Notes: generated by a model from the letters alone, not told the origin. A stretch of 64,000 nucleotides of DNA from CAZRHR01 sp964578885 (GCA_964578885.1 CAZOEO010000014.1:9979-73978), one strand, 5' to 3'; numbered from the stretch's first letter, positions 43,199 to 51,547 are shown. Numbers and translations: made by a program.

Positions 43199-44506
43199 TT
43201 AACGAATGCGAATGCCTTTGATTTTGGCATACACATCCATGGCTTTTCTGTCGGATAACCCGGCGATAAAATCCAGCAACTTTCTGATTCGCAAATAAGG
43301 AGTAAGTTCCAAATCCCAATCCATCACCTCATAAGGTAATAAACCACACAGATTTCTGAATTTGGGCGCCGCTTTTTTTCGTTGGTGAAAAACGGCTTCC
43401 TGCGCTTCATAAAACATATAAATCAGCTCTGGTAAAATCTCATAACCTGTGGCTTGCAAAAATAACACCTCTTCCGACTGATAAATGTGCCGAACGGAAA
43501 AACGAGAAATCTCGTCCAGGGCTTGAGCGGCTGGAATCAGGGCAGTGAGGGGCTGTTCCAGTTTTCCGGATAAAATGGCTTCATGGTGCGTCTGAAAGGC
43601 TTGCACCGACTGCTGAACCAACAAATTAATGCCCATAGCACGTAAAAGTCCCGCCCTTTCAACGGGAGTACGTGCGGCATAATTAGGCCCTGCAGGCATG
43701 GCTTCGCCCAAAACTTCAGCCATACAGACTTCGAATTGACCAATATCTATTTTACGCATACCCACTGCATCTTCCAGATCAATGAGCAAGTAACATAAAT
43801 CATCCGCAGCTTCTACCAAAAAGGATAGAGGATGTCTTACAAAAGCTAAACCAGAAGATGCCAATCCCAAACGTTGGGCTAAATTTTGAAAATCAACACT
43901 TTCTGACTGAAAGTAGCCATACTTTTTCTGACTTTTTAAAGCCGTATTTTTCCCTTCAAAAGCCGAGGCACAGGGATATTTGGTAAATGCGCCCAGCACG
44001 GCCAGGGTGGGTTTCAAGTCTTTCCGGGTAATCAAAAGTCTGAATCCTTGTGCATTTCCTTCAAAAGAAGTTAAATCTTTGGCTTCTGCCTCAGTGAAAT
44101 CGGACAAAGAAAGGCGCTGAAAATAATCTGAAATGGCTGCTTCTCCGGCATGTCCAAAAGGCGGATTACCCAAATCGTGAGCCAGACAGGCCGCTGCCAC
44201 AATGGCCGAAATATCAAAAGCAGAACAGCCGGCCTGCGGAAGTTCAGGAAATTGCTGACAGAGCCATTGCCCCACCATGCGACCCAAGCTGCGTCCCACC
44301 GAACTCACTTCCAAACTATGGGTAAGCCGAGTATGCACAAAATCGTGGTCAGGAAGCGGAACCACCTGCGTTTTATTTTGTAAACTTCTGAAGGGCTGAG
44401 AAAATATAATCCGGTCGAAATCTGCCTCAAAAGCGCTCCGATCCGCGGGGATAGGTCCAGGCATTACGTGCAGCCGTTCGGCCGTAAGAAGTTGCAATAA
44501 ATTCAT
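43199..44506 (-). CDS. dgt: Deoxyguanosinetriphosphate triphosphohydrolase-like HD protein
   Basis: This 435-residue HD-domain enzyme splits dGTP (or other dNTPs) into the nucleoside and triphosphate. Motifs are seen: FDRIIFSQPFRSLQNKTQV, then HTRLTHSLEVSSVGRSLG (His of the HD set), CLAHDLGNPPFGHAGEAAI (the His-Asp pair) and ADDLCYLLIDLEDAVG. Length and order match the dNTPase family. It overlaps rsmE by four bases and is translated with it. Such enzymes also limit dNTP pools in phage defence, but the location beside rsmE suggests housekeeping. Confidence 0.92.
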   Translation of the reverse strand: MNLLQLLTAERLHVMPGPIPADRSAFEADFDRIIFSQPFRSLQNKTQVVPLPDHDFVHTRLTHSLEVSSVGRSLGRMVGQWLCQQFPELPQAGCSAFDISAIVAAACLAHDLGNPPFGHAGEAAISDYFQRLSLSDFTEAEAKDLTSFEGNAQGFRLLITRKDLKPTLAVLGAFTKYPCASAFEGKNTALKSQKKYGYFQSESVDFQNLAQRLGLASSGLAFVRHPLSFLVEAADDLCYLLIDLEDAVGMRKIDIGQFEVCMAEVLGEAMPAGPNYAARTPVERAGLLRAMGINLLVQQSVQAFQTHHEAILSGKLEQPLTALIPAAQALDEISRFSVRHIYQSEEVLFLQATGYEILPELIYMFYEAQEAVFHQRKKAAPKFRNLCGLLPYEVMDWDLELTPYLRIRKLLDFIAGLSDRKAMDVYAKIKGIRIR

Positions 44507-45204
44507 AAGAAAGTATGGAGATGATGGAGAAATTGGACAACAGATAGTCCTGCGGTTTCAGTTCGAAGTCTGGCGCGGCCCAAATCCAGAAAAGAGGCGC
44601 CCTGCTCTTTGGCCAGGTCTAATTCAGCCGCAGAAAAATCACCTTCCGGCCCAATAAACACATGTATTGTCGCATGATTTTTCCAGGACAAATTGGGCGA
44701 GACTTTAGATAAATCCGGAGCGCATGTGGCCAGGAACATCAGGTCGGCAGAAGCGGTCTTCAGGGCATCTTCAAAGGGAATGGCCGGATAAATCTTGGGT
44801 AAAAAGGCCCTTTTGCTTTGTTTCATGGCAGACAAGGCAATAGATTGAAGTCGCTCAGGCTTGAGACGAAATGCCTGCGTTCTTTCACAAAGGATGGGGG
44901 TAAAATGTCCAAGACCAAGTTCTACACATTTTTCCAACATCCATTCCAAGCGATCGGGCTGCCTGGTGGGTGAAACATACAAATGCAAAGGTAAAGCTGA
45001 GCCTGGATGAGAAAGTTCAGATAAATAGGTAATGTCAAAGGAAGCTTCTAGTCTTCCAACAAATAAATGTCCTTTGCCATTGGTGCATTCAATCGCATCT
45101 CCGGGGCGCAACCGCAATACTTTTACGGCATGATTTTTTTCTGCCGGAGGTAGAGTGAAAACACCGGGTGAATTTTCTTCCACCAAAAAAAGAGTGTCTG
45201 CCAT
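44503..45204 (-). CDS. rsmE: 16S rRNA (uracil1498-N3)-methyltransferase
   Basis: This 233-residue SPOUT (knotted) methyltransferase modifies U1498 of 16S rRNA using SAM. The knot motifs are seen: VFIGPEGDFSAAELDLAKEQ and LGRARLRTETAGLSVVQFL. The N-terminal PUA-like domain contains HAVKVLRLRPGDAIECTNGKG. The start MADTLFLVEE at 45204 is preferred over 45231, since a -7-like box (TACCTTCG) lies four bases upstream of it. It is followed by the dGTPase-like gene with a four-base overlap. Confidence 0.95.
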   Translation of the reverse strand: MADTLFLVEENSPGVFTLPPAEKNHAVKVLRLRPGDAIECTNGKGHLFVGRLEASFDITYLSELSHPGSALPLHLYVSPTRQPDRLEWMLEKCVELGLGHFTPILCERTQAFRLKPERLQSIALSAMKQSKRAFLPKIYPAIPFEDALKTASADLMFLATCAPDLSKVSPNLSWKNHATIHVFIGPEGDFSAAELDLAKEQGASFLDLGRARLRTETAGLSVVQFLHHLHTFL

Positions 45205-45208
45205 GAAA

Positions 45209-45216
45209 CGAAGGTA
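45209..45216 (-). promoter_or_regulatory. -7-like box for rsmE, leaderless arrangement
   Basis: TACCTTCG on the minus strand differs from TAnnTTTG at one base and lies four bases (TTTC) before the rsmE ATG. Confidence 0.5.
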
Positions 45217-45276
45217 CAGGGTTGCATTCAAAAACCGGAGAACCTAAACAGGAAATCTGCCAAAACCCGCTAGAAA

Positions 45277-45307
45277 TTTGGATTTAAAATCCCTTTAATT
45301 ATATTTG
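45277..45307 (+). promoter_or_regulatory. Orphan promoter of a candidate small RNA
   Basis: TTTG (45277-45280), a 19-base spacer and TATATTTG (45300-45307) give a full -33/-7 match. No coding frame follows; an intrinsic terminator ends the unit at 45414-45447. Confidence 0.7.
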
Positions 45308-45312
45308 GAGTA

Positions 45313-45447
45313 AGGAAACGTTGGGAATCCGGTTAACACTTGATTTCTTAACGATGCGTTGCTCAAGTTCCTTTTAGAAGGTTTCCTCCCTCAACTTGAC
45401 GTTTCGCTAAAGAGTAGGATCGGTTCTCCGGTCCTACTTTTTTTTTG
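45313..45447 (+). ncRNA. Candidate small RNA of about 130 bases
   Basis: A strong promoter and a strong terminator enclose about 130 bases without a credible reading frame. The 5' part GAAACGT (about 45315-45321) can pair with ACGTTTC near 45400, extended by G-U pairs. Inside, ACTTGA and TCAAGT can form another stem. This long hairpin with internal bulges followed by a terminator hairpin recalls 6S-type RNAs (6S-Flavo is known in Bacteroidota), but the identity is not proven. The sigma-factor gene downstream has a separate promoter. Confidence 0.55.
45414..45447 (+). terminator. Strong intrinsic terminator without an upstream gene
   Basis: A 10-base stem GTAGGATCGG/CCGGTCCTAC (one G-U pair), loop TTCT, is followed by nine or ten Ts. 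The only plus-strand promoter upstream is the one at 45277-45307. Confidence 0.92.
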
Positions 45448-45488
45448 CACTTTTTAAAATTTATCACCAGTTCATTCTGTTTAATCTT

Positions 45489-45520
45489 TTTGGCTCAATG
45501 TTAAACAATCGCTACATTTG
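45489..45520 (+). promoter_or_regulatory. Promoter of the first ECF sigma gene
   Basis: TTTG (45489-45492), a 20-base spacer and TACATTTG (45513-45520) match the Bacteroidota -33/-7 promoter, 20 bases before the ATG at 45540. Confidence 0.75.
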
Positions 45521-45539
45521 AATCAAATAAAACACCACC

Positions 45540-46058
45540 ATGGCAAGCGCAGAGGCCTTCGATTTCACCCAGCATCTTACCCAACATCATTCGGCCCTAA
45601 AATATTTTGCCCTTAGTCTTACGAGGGATGAAAACGATGCAGACGACTTAGTGCAGGAAACCACACTTAAGGCACTCATTTACAAGGATAAATTTGCAGA
45701 AAACACCAATTTAAGAGCCTGGCTTTACACCATCATGAAGAACATATTCATCAATAATTATCGGAAGCAAAGCCGGCAAAAACTGATGCTGGATGGATCT
45801 AAAGACTTGTATCACCTGAACATTCCGGACTACCGCAAAGTCAACGAGCCAGACGCAGCACTAAATTTCAAACAAATCCATGCTTGCCTGATGGCCCTGG
45901 ATGCAGAATATGCGGAACCGCTGCGCCTTTACTTCGAAGGGTACAAATACAAAGAGATTGCTGACAAGTACGATTTACCCATTGGTACGGTGAAAAGTCG
46001 GATTTTTTTGGCGAGAAAGATGTTGTCGGAACAATTGCAGGAATTCAGAAGAGAATAA
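45540..46058 (+). CDS. ECF-type RNA polymerase sigma factor
   Basis: This 172-residue protein has only sigma regions 2 and 4, the ECF layout. Region 2 is seen as DADDLVQETTLKALIYKDKF and LRAWLYTIMKNIFINNYRKQ. Region 4 is YFEGYKYKEIADKYDLPIGT, followed by VKSRIFLARKML. No anti-sigma gene is adjacent. A consensus housekeeping-type promoter drives it, so expression may be constitutive. The next gene is a clear paralogue on the same strand. Confidence 0.93.
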   Translation: MASAEAFDFTQHLTQHHSALKYFALSLTRDENDADDLVQETTLKALIYKDKFAENTNLRAWLYTIMKNIFINNYRKQSRQKLMLDGSKDLYHLNIPDYRKVNEPDAALNFKQIHACLMALDAEYAEPLRLYFEGYKYKEIADKYDLPIGTVKSRIFLARKMLSEQLQEFRRE

Positions 46059-46222
46059 TTTGTTGAAGCACTTTAACGATTTTTCAAACATCTCTTAAAC
46101 AAATAAATAAACTGATTATCAAACACATAAAAAAATACTGAAGAATTTAGAGGTTTACAGAGGCCGCAGACACGTTGTTTTGTTTAATATTTACTATCTT
46201 TACCCTAAACAAAATTAACCTC

Positions 46223-46747
46223 ATGGAAAACGTATCGTTAGACTTTACCACCCAGGTTGTTGCCTTCCGGGATCCCCTGAGGTACTACGCCCTCAATTTA
46301 ACTTCAAATGCAGAGGAGGCCAGCGATTTGGTGCAGGAAACCATGTTAAAAGCCTTTACCTATCAGCATAGATTCGAGGAAAACACAAACCTTAAGGCGT
46401 GGTTATACACCATCATGCGAAATATCTTTATCAATAATTATCGCCGTACGCAGAAAGCAAGAACCATTTACGATCACAGCAAGGAATCTTATTATCTCAA
46501 TATCCCCCAAAGTCAGAAAGACGCAAATGATCCCGAATCTCAGTTGAGATGTAAGGAAATCATGTTTCATATCCATGCCTTATCAGATGAATTCAAAGTG
46601 CCATTGAATATGTACTTTGAAGGTTATAAATACAAAGAAATAGCGGATCACCTTGATCTTCCTATAGGTACTGTGAAATCCCGCATCTTTTTGGCTCGAA
46701 AACAAGTAGCCACAGCCTTGAAAGATGTTTCTCTAGTGGCTTCCTAA
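46223..46747 (+). CDS. ECF-type RNA polymerase sigma factor, paralogue
   Basis: This 174-residue ECF sigma factor closely resembles the preceding one: region 2 ASDLVQETMLKAFTYQHRFE with LKAWLYTIMRNIFINNYRRT, region 4 YFEGYKYKEIADHLDLPIGT. The start MENVSLDF at 46223 aligns with the paralogue; the Met at 46175 would add an unrelated hydrophobic leader. A degenerate -7 (TATCTTTA) lies near 46195. A terminator follows the gene. No anti-sigma partner is present, which suggests another form of control. Confidence 0.92.
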   Translation: MENVSLDFTTQVVAFRDPLRYYALNLTSNAEEASDLVQETMLKAFTYQHRFEENTNLKAWLYTIMRNIFINNYRRTQKARTIYDHSKESYYLNIPQSQKDANDPESQLRCKEIMFHIHALSDEFKVPLNMYFEGYKYKEIADHLDLPIGTVKSRIFLARKQVATALKDVSLVAS

Positions 46748-46780
46748 CGGAAAAAAATACATTTAGAATCTCCCGTACGA

Positions 46781-46812
46781 AAGTCCCTGTCTTTTACTAG
46801 ACGGGGCTTTTT
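46781..46812 (+). terminator. Intrinsic terminator after the second sigma gene
   Basis: AAGTCCCTGTCT pairs with AGACGGGGCTT through G-U-tolerant pairing and is followed by a run of Ts, 33 bases after the stop. Confidence 0.8.
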
Positions 46813-46983
46813 CGTTAAGGGCGGGCTTATTGATTATTAATCACAGAAATGAAAAAAAAATCATTTGACTTATAGAACGACTTCCATGGGTAACTCCCGG
46901 GGAGCCTTTTTATCAGCTACCATTCAAATCACCTCCCAAACATAAAATTCCGGAAGTCATTTAAACGCTTCCACTTATCCGTA

Positions 46984-47077
46984 GCCGTTTTTAATCGATT
47001 ATATCCGTTTACATTCCGGATCATGTCGAGCCGTTTTCGTAACTTGTCCGCGGGGAGGGGCGGGTGAATACCCCAAA
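46984..47077. repeat. Dispersed repeat, copy 3
   Basis: It runs from GCCGTTTTTAATCGATTAT to the G-rich block ending GAATACCCCAAA. The last 40 bases are identical to copy 4. The minus strand reads PADKLRKR...GYNRLKTA with no stop. Confidence 0.85.
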
Positions 47078-47287
47078 CCCATAAACCACTCATTACAAGG
47101 AAAATACAAACCATAAATTCGCACCATTTCGCATCGCGTTCAGGCTGCTTTTAACATGCAGAAATCGACTCCGAAAAATACCGTCCGGGGAAGATTGATT
47201 TTGTACTTGACGCTTCAACAAACATTCAACATCATTCCTTAAAGCCCCGATTCTCTGCCAATCTCATCTACAACAACATGCTGCCTA

Positions 47288-47382
47288 GCCGTTTTTAATC
47301 GATTATAAACGTTTAAATGCCGAATATTCCTGAACGGAGGACGTAACTTGTCCGCGGGGAGGGGCGGGTGAATACCCCAAAA
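47288..47382. repeat. Dispersed repeat, copy 4
   Basis: Same layout as copy 3: GCCGTTTTTAATCGATTATA, then GCCGAATATTCCTGA, then CGTAACTTGTCCGCGGGGAG and a hairpin GGGT-GAAT-ACCC. The minus strand reads PADKLRPPF...NVYNRLKTAR with no stop. Confidence 0.85.
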
Positions 47383-47454
47383 TTCCGACCATCAATGCGC
47401 TTTTCCAATATTCTGCGTATGCTGGTATGAAACGATTCTGTACCAAGCTTTACT

Positions 47455-47494
47455 AGCCGATTATAATCGTTTATAAACGGATAATAACCGAATA
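47455..47494. repeat. Dispersed repeat, copy 5 (AT-rich half only)
   Basis: AGCCGATTATAATCGTTTAT continuing to AACGGATAATAACCGAATAA matches the first half of the other copies; the G-rich half is missing. It lies 18 bases upstream of the HhH gene's -7 box. Confidence 0.7.
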
Positions 47495-47511
47495 ATGGGA
47501 CTCTCCCACCC

Positions 47512-47519
47512 TAATTTTG
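47512..47519 (+). promoter_or_regulatory. -7 box for the HhH gene, leaderless arrangement
   Basis: TAATTTTG matches TAnnTTTG exactly, four bases (GCAA) before the ATG at 47524. Confidence 0.7.
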
Positions 47520-47523
47520 GCAA

Positions 47524-48393
47524 ATGGAATGGAACAAAATCCAGCAAAAAACCTTACTGGGACTTTTGATTGCTCACGGGATATATCGTTGGTTAAGTAT
47601 TGGTTATCAAGATAAAAACACAACAGAACCCCTCGTTATCGATCGATTGGAAAGTATGGCTTGGGTCGATGAATTGCCGCCACCTTACCCTTTTACCCGA
47701 AACCAACACGGGTCAAAAGAATTTCGCACTCTGTCCAGGAAATCAACCCACTGGCCTCGTCAGTCGTTCTGGGGAGATACGGTGCAGGAAAGTACTTGGC
47801 AGTCATGGGGATGCAGTCCCAAACAAGCGGCCGCTATTCATCGGATTATAACACAACGCAAGCGACCATGGCAAAAAGAAGATCTTGCCACTTGTAAGTT
47901 TGTTCCTGAAACCTTGCGGGAACATCTTTTGCCATTTTGGATGGCGCGAGAAATACCGGATGGAAATCAGCCTTCGGCAATAGTCCAAAAGCGGCCTTTA
48001 GTAGATATTAATCTGGCCGATTCTATGAGCCTGCTTGAAGTTCCGGGTATTGGTCCCTTTTTGGCCGGAAAAATTCTGGAAACCCGCAGATTGGCGGGTG
48101 GTTTTCATGCAGTCCGACAACTGCGCTGGTTTTATGGTATGCGTCCTGGTAAGTGCGACACCCTTGCCACTTTTCTAACGGCAAGTCCCGTATCACTCAA
48201 AACTTTTTCCTTTGCCTATGGGGGCAGAGAGGAATACTTTAAAATCCCGGGACTTCGAAAAAAAACCGTTTACCAAATCATAGATTACAGAAATAGGCAT
48301 GGACCTTTTTCCTCACCGGAAGATTGGGTAAAGCATGGATTTATCTCAGATACGCTTTTAAACGATATCCGTCCATACTTATCTTTTCCATAA
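47524..48393 (+). CDS. Helix-hairpin-helix (ComEA-like) DNA-binding protein
   Basis: This 289-residue protein has two or more helix-hairpin-helix units in its second half. The first reads DINLADSMSLLEVPGIGPFL followed by AGKILETRRLAGGF, the pattern of ComEA-type DNA-binding domains. A second is FKIPGLRKKTVYQIIDYRNR, and a third, weaker one is SWGCSPKQAAAIHRIITQRK. A short hydrophobic N-terminus (LLGLLIAHGIYRWL) may be a membrane anchor or signal. This multi-HhH form is common in Bacteroidota and may bind DNA during uptake or repair; a competence role is not shown. The -7 box is four bases before the ATG. Confidence 0.85.
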   Translation: MEWNKIQQKTLLGLLIAHGIYRWLSIGYQDKNTTEPLVIDRLESMAWVDELPPPYPFTRNQHGSKEFRTLSRKSTHWPRQSFWGDTVQESTWQSWGCSPKQAAAIHRIITQRKRPWQKEDLATCKFVPETLREHLLPFWMAREIPDGNQPSAIVQKRPLVDINLADSMSLLEVPGIGPFLAGKILETRRLAGGFHAVRQLRWFYGMRPGKCDTLATFLTASPVSLKTFSFAYGGREEYFKIPGLRKKTVYQIIDYRNRHGPFSSPEDWVKHGFISDTLLNDIRPYLSFP

Positions 48394-48456
48394 TTATCAA
48401 AGGTTTGCCTTGATGAGGAAAAAGAGGATATAAAGAAGGATTTGTATATTGCATGA

Positions 48457-50610
48457 ATGAAAAAATGGGGATTCTTTTTTTCCGCCTTCATCTTTGTTTC
48501 ACAAGGATTTGGACAAATTCAATTGGATGCTTTTACCCGTTCGGTTTGCGCATTGTGGGCCCAAATGGGGAAGGCTCCTGCCGGCTTAAGCACCGTAAGC
48601 ATTGAGGGCAAAACCTATGTATCAGCCATCGCTAAAACCAGCGACGAACCCTTACAATTGCCAGCTGGCATTCGGATTGGAAGTCGTATTGGACAGATTG
48701 TTACGCTAAAAATCCCAACGGATCAACCTTTTTCCTGGATTGGATTATCCGGTTTAACTTATCTTGAATTTGCCCAAAAGGTAAAGCCGCAGTTGGAAAA
48801 AGCCCGTAAAGATGTTCGGGCCGATTCTGTGCATGCTGGTTTGGGTCTACCGGCAGGCTTCACGGGTAAAGACGTTTACATCGGCGTTACTGATTGGGGA
48901 TTTGATTATACCCATCCATTTTTCTTTGATTCAGCCATGCAGGAGACTAGAATTGTGGCAGCTTGGGATCAATTTAAAGCAGCGGGGCCCGCGCCATCCG
49001 GATTTGGATACGGAACCAGTTACACCGGCCACGCCGCTTTGCAACAGGCTAAAACAGATACTTCCAATATTTATGGCGTTCATTATCATGGAACACATGT
49101 AGCCGGCATAGCTGCGGGGAACGGTTATGGTACAACACATATAGGATTGGCACCTGGTGCTCAACTGCTTATGGTTACATTTCTGGTAGATGCAGGGGCT
49201 GTTTTAGACGCCTTTCAGTGGATGAAACAGCAAGCAGATTTAGCCGGAAAAAGATTGGTAATTAACATGAGCTGGGGATTGTATCATATGGGAACCATGG
49301 ATGGCACTAGTCTTTTAAGCCAAGCGATACAACAGTATGCCAATCAGGGTGTTATATTTGTAACCTCTGCAGGAAACAATGGCGATGTCGCCTTTCATTT
49401 GCAGCGAAATTTCCAACAAGACTCACTACGCACACGGGTGGAAACCTATCCCTTTTCCGCGCATAACGATTTGTTTGGACAAAGTATTTTGGCCTGGGGA
49501 ACGCCCCAAAAACCATTTGTGGCAGGCATTGAATTTTACAACAGCAGTGGTCAGTTTTTAATGCAAACCCCAAGATTAAGTACGAACTGGAATGGGTTTC
49601 TGGATAGCACCTTTGTATTGGGGACAGACAGCGTTCGTGTCATTTGGACAGCCGATGCCGCTCACCCGCTCAATCAAAGACCCCACATGCGCATTAGAGT
49701 GCAATGTAAAAATTCTGGATGGCGCGTCGCCTTGTTTGCCCAAGCCCAGGAGGGGGAAGTCCATTTTTGGAACGTAACCGATTTAGAAACAGACGTGGGA
49801 AATTGGGGAATGCCCTTCTCTAACCAAGGATTTTCAGGTTGGGTACAAGGCAATCGGGACTTTGGAATTGGAGAGCCGGCTTGTGCCGCTGCCGCCATTT
49901 CTGTTGGAGCTTATGTTTCTGAATATACATTGGGGACATCATCTGTTTTTGGTGGTCAATTGGCACAGTTTTCAAGTCGTGGACCTCTCATCACAGGCGC
50001 GATGAAGCCCGATATTACTGCGCCCGGTGGAGATGTAATTTCTGCCATTAATCGATTCACCGACGACACATACCCAGCCGGTGGTTTTGTAAACTTTCAG
50101 GGACAAAATTATCCTTATGCGCCACTTTCTGGCACCAGTATGGCTGGTCCTGTGGTGGCAGGAGTGGTGGCTTTGATGCTGGAAGCCCATCCCGGACTGA
50201 GTTATCAGCAAGTACGAGATATACTTATTGAAACTGCAAGGCAAGACAACAAAACCGGCGTGATTCCGGATACCGGCTCCACCCGTTGGGGATTTGGAAA
50301 AGTTCATGCATGGCGAGCCGTTTATCGCGCGCTGGAAGTAGCTAGCCTTCCACCCGTTTCCAATAAGCAACAAACCATTTTGTTCCCCAATCCCTCCCAA
50401 CATGAAGTGAAAATCCAATTGCCTGAAGGTTGGACCGAAGCCTACCTCACTTTATTTCACGTCGATGGGCGAATCCGTCTGGAAGAAACCCTGGTTACGT
50501 CCAGTTCTCAATTTTCAACCAAAGATTGGAATGTTGGCCTTTACACAGGGTGGCTGCGATATGGAAATCAACGCATTCCAGTCAAGCTTTCGGTATCGGC
50601 AAATCCGTAA
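48457..50610 (+). CDS. S8 subtilisin-family protease with T9SS type A sorting domain
   Basis: This 717-residue secreted serine protease has a signal peptide (FFFSAFIFVSQGFG). The catalytic triad is visible: Asp146 in GVTDWGFDYTHP, His214 in YHGTHVAGIAAG and Ser561 in SGTSMAGPVVAGV, with the oxyanion Asn region in TSAGNNGD. The long distance between His and Ser reflects a large beta insert (about 330-480), as in other subtilases of the phylum. The C-terminal 75 residues, starting ILFPNPSQHEVKIQL, form a T9SS type A sorting domain, so the enzyme is exported across the outer membrane by T9SS. The end overlaps the convergent gene by 29 bases. Confidence 0.95.
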   Translation: MKKWGFFFSAFIFVSQGFGQIQLDAFTRSVCALWAQMGKAPAGLSTVSIEGKTYVSAIAKTSDEPLQLPAGIRIGSRIGQIVTLKIPTDQPFSWIGLSGLTYLEFAQKVKPQLEKARKDVRADSVHAGLGLPAGFTGKDVYIGVTDWGFDYTHPFFFDSAMQETRIVAAWDQFKAAGPAPSGFGYGTSYTGHAALQQAKTDTSNIYGVHYHGTHVAGIAAGNGYGTTHIGLAPGAQLLMVTFLVDAGAVLDAFQWMKQQADLAGKRLVINMSWGLYHMGTMDGTSLLSQAIQQYANQGVIFVTSAGNNGDVAFHLQRNFQQDSLRTRVETYPFSAHNDLFGQSILAWGTPQKPFVAGIEFYNSSGQFLMQTPRLSTNWNGFLDSTFVLGTDSVRVIWTADAAHPLNQRPHMRIRVQCKNSGWRVALFAQAQEGEVHFWNVTDLETDVGNWGMPFSNQGFSGWVQGNRDFGIGEPACAAAAISVGAYVSEYTLGTSSVFGGQLAQFSSRGPLITGAMKPDITAPGGDVISAINRFTDDTYPAGGFVNFQGQNYPYAPLSGTSMAGPVVAGVVALMLEAHPGLSYQQVRDILIETARQDNKTGVIPDTGSTRWGFGKVHAWRAVYRALEVASLPPVSNKQQTILFPNPSQHEVKIQLPEGWTEAYLTLFHVDGRIRLEETLVTSSSQFSTKDWNVGLYTGWLRYGNQRIPVKLSVSANP

Positions 50611-51259
50611 ACCAACGGAGATAAAGGATATCCAGATCAAGTTTAAACCACCAGGCGTACATTCCTATCAGGAAGTTCCACGCCTCCATTTTACCGTTAT
50701 TTGAAACAGAAATGAGGTCATAACAAAAGGGGCGTTTGGCGAAAGGATATCTGTTGGGAACAGGTGGAAACTTTTTCATATCTCTCACTTTCAAACATGT
50801 CCCGGTCGGCGGGATTTGATCGTTGAGCCTCAGCCTTTCATACGGATCGAGTAACCACGAACCATGAATGGGATGTTTTACGAATACCAATCGATGTACT
50901 GTGGGACAAATATCAATTGTCCAGACTTGATAATCTGCCTTTATGGCAATTCGCTGTAAAATCCAAGCCATCTGGTCGCAACTGGCTCTTCCATCCTGCA
51001 GTATCACAGTCAGTGATTTATCGTGATTTGGCTCACCTGATTCAATTCGATCTACCCAGTTCAAAATCCAGTCATTCATTTCGCAAGGAGTGGAATCTGA
51101 TATTTCGAGACTTGCTCTTTTCACCCAAATCTCCTCCCCCAGCCTGCAACTAAACCAAGGCCAGCACCACGCTAAAAGCCAAGGAGAAAAGAAATAACAC
51201 AACGGAAAAAGCCACCAAACACTTTTGTACTTCAGGCAGGCTATACCACTGATCAACAT
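50582..51259 (-). CDS. Transglutaminase-like membrane-associated protein
   Basis: This 225-residue protein has an N-terminal hydrophobic part (WWLFPLCYFFSPWLLAWCWP). A papain-like domain follows, with a plausible triad of Cys in DGRASCDQMAWILQRI, His in CPTVHRLVFVKHPI and Asp in GSWLLDPYERLRL. This Cys-His-Asp order and spacing is that of bacterial transglutaminase-like peptidases. The match is by pattern only. Its last 29 bases overlap the end of the T9SS subtilase on the opposite strand. No -7 box is clear upstream. Confidence 0.6.
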   Translation of the reverse strand: MLISGIACLKYKSVWWLFPLCYFFSPWLLAWCWPWFSCRLGEEIWVKRASLEISDSTPCEMNDWILNWVDRIESGEPNHDKSLTVILQDGRASCDQMAWILQRIAIKADYQVWTIDICPTVHRLVFVKHPIHGSWLLDPYERLRLNDQIPPTGTCLKVRDMKKFPPVPNRYPFAKRPFCYDLISVSNNGKMEAWNFLIGMYAWWFKLDLDILYLRWFTDLPIPKA

Positions 51260-51547
51260 ACACTTGCAGATTTAGCGTATTTCATTAGTTACCAAGGCTC
51301 ATAGAAAAACCCGCTTCCTAATTAGGTACGCAAGAACCAAAGCAAGATCAAACCTCTTTCCCCTAATTGCATTATGAAAAGAAAAAGGTCTGGTTTCTAC
51401 CAAAAAATGTTGTTTAAAAATCACCTGAAAAACAACCAGGATATTTGAAAAAAAAGGGTATTGGCAGATGAACACTGTGACATCTTAAAGTAAATAAGGG
51501 TTCCATAACTCTAATATAGATACAATCCGAGCAAAAGGGAAAAAGCG
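51260..51547. other. Intergenic, no gene seen
   Basis: About 290 bases between the transglutaminase-like gene and the gcvT promoter. No reading frame, RNA or terminator was recognised. Confidence 0.5.

Larger units (their letters stand above)
46813..47511. other. Intergenic region with three dispersed-repeat copies
   Basis: About 700 bases without a credible gene. It contains repeat copies at 46984-47077, 47288-47382 and a partial one at 47455-47494. The minus-strand frame at 46929-47114 is open only across one repeat and is not accepted as a gene. Confidence 0.6.

Noticed and set aside
46929..47114. Minus-strand frame of 61 codons with PLPADKLRKR
   Set aside because: It coincides with dispersed repeat copy 3; treated as part of the repeat rather than a gene.
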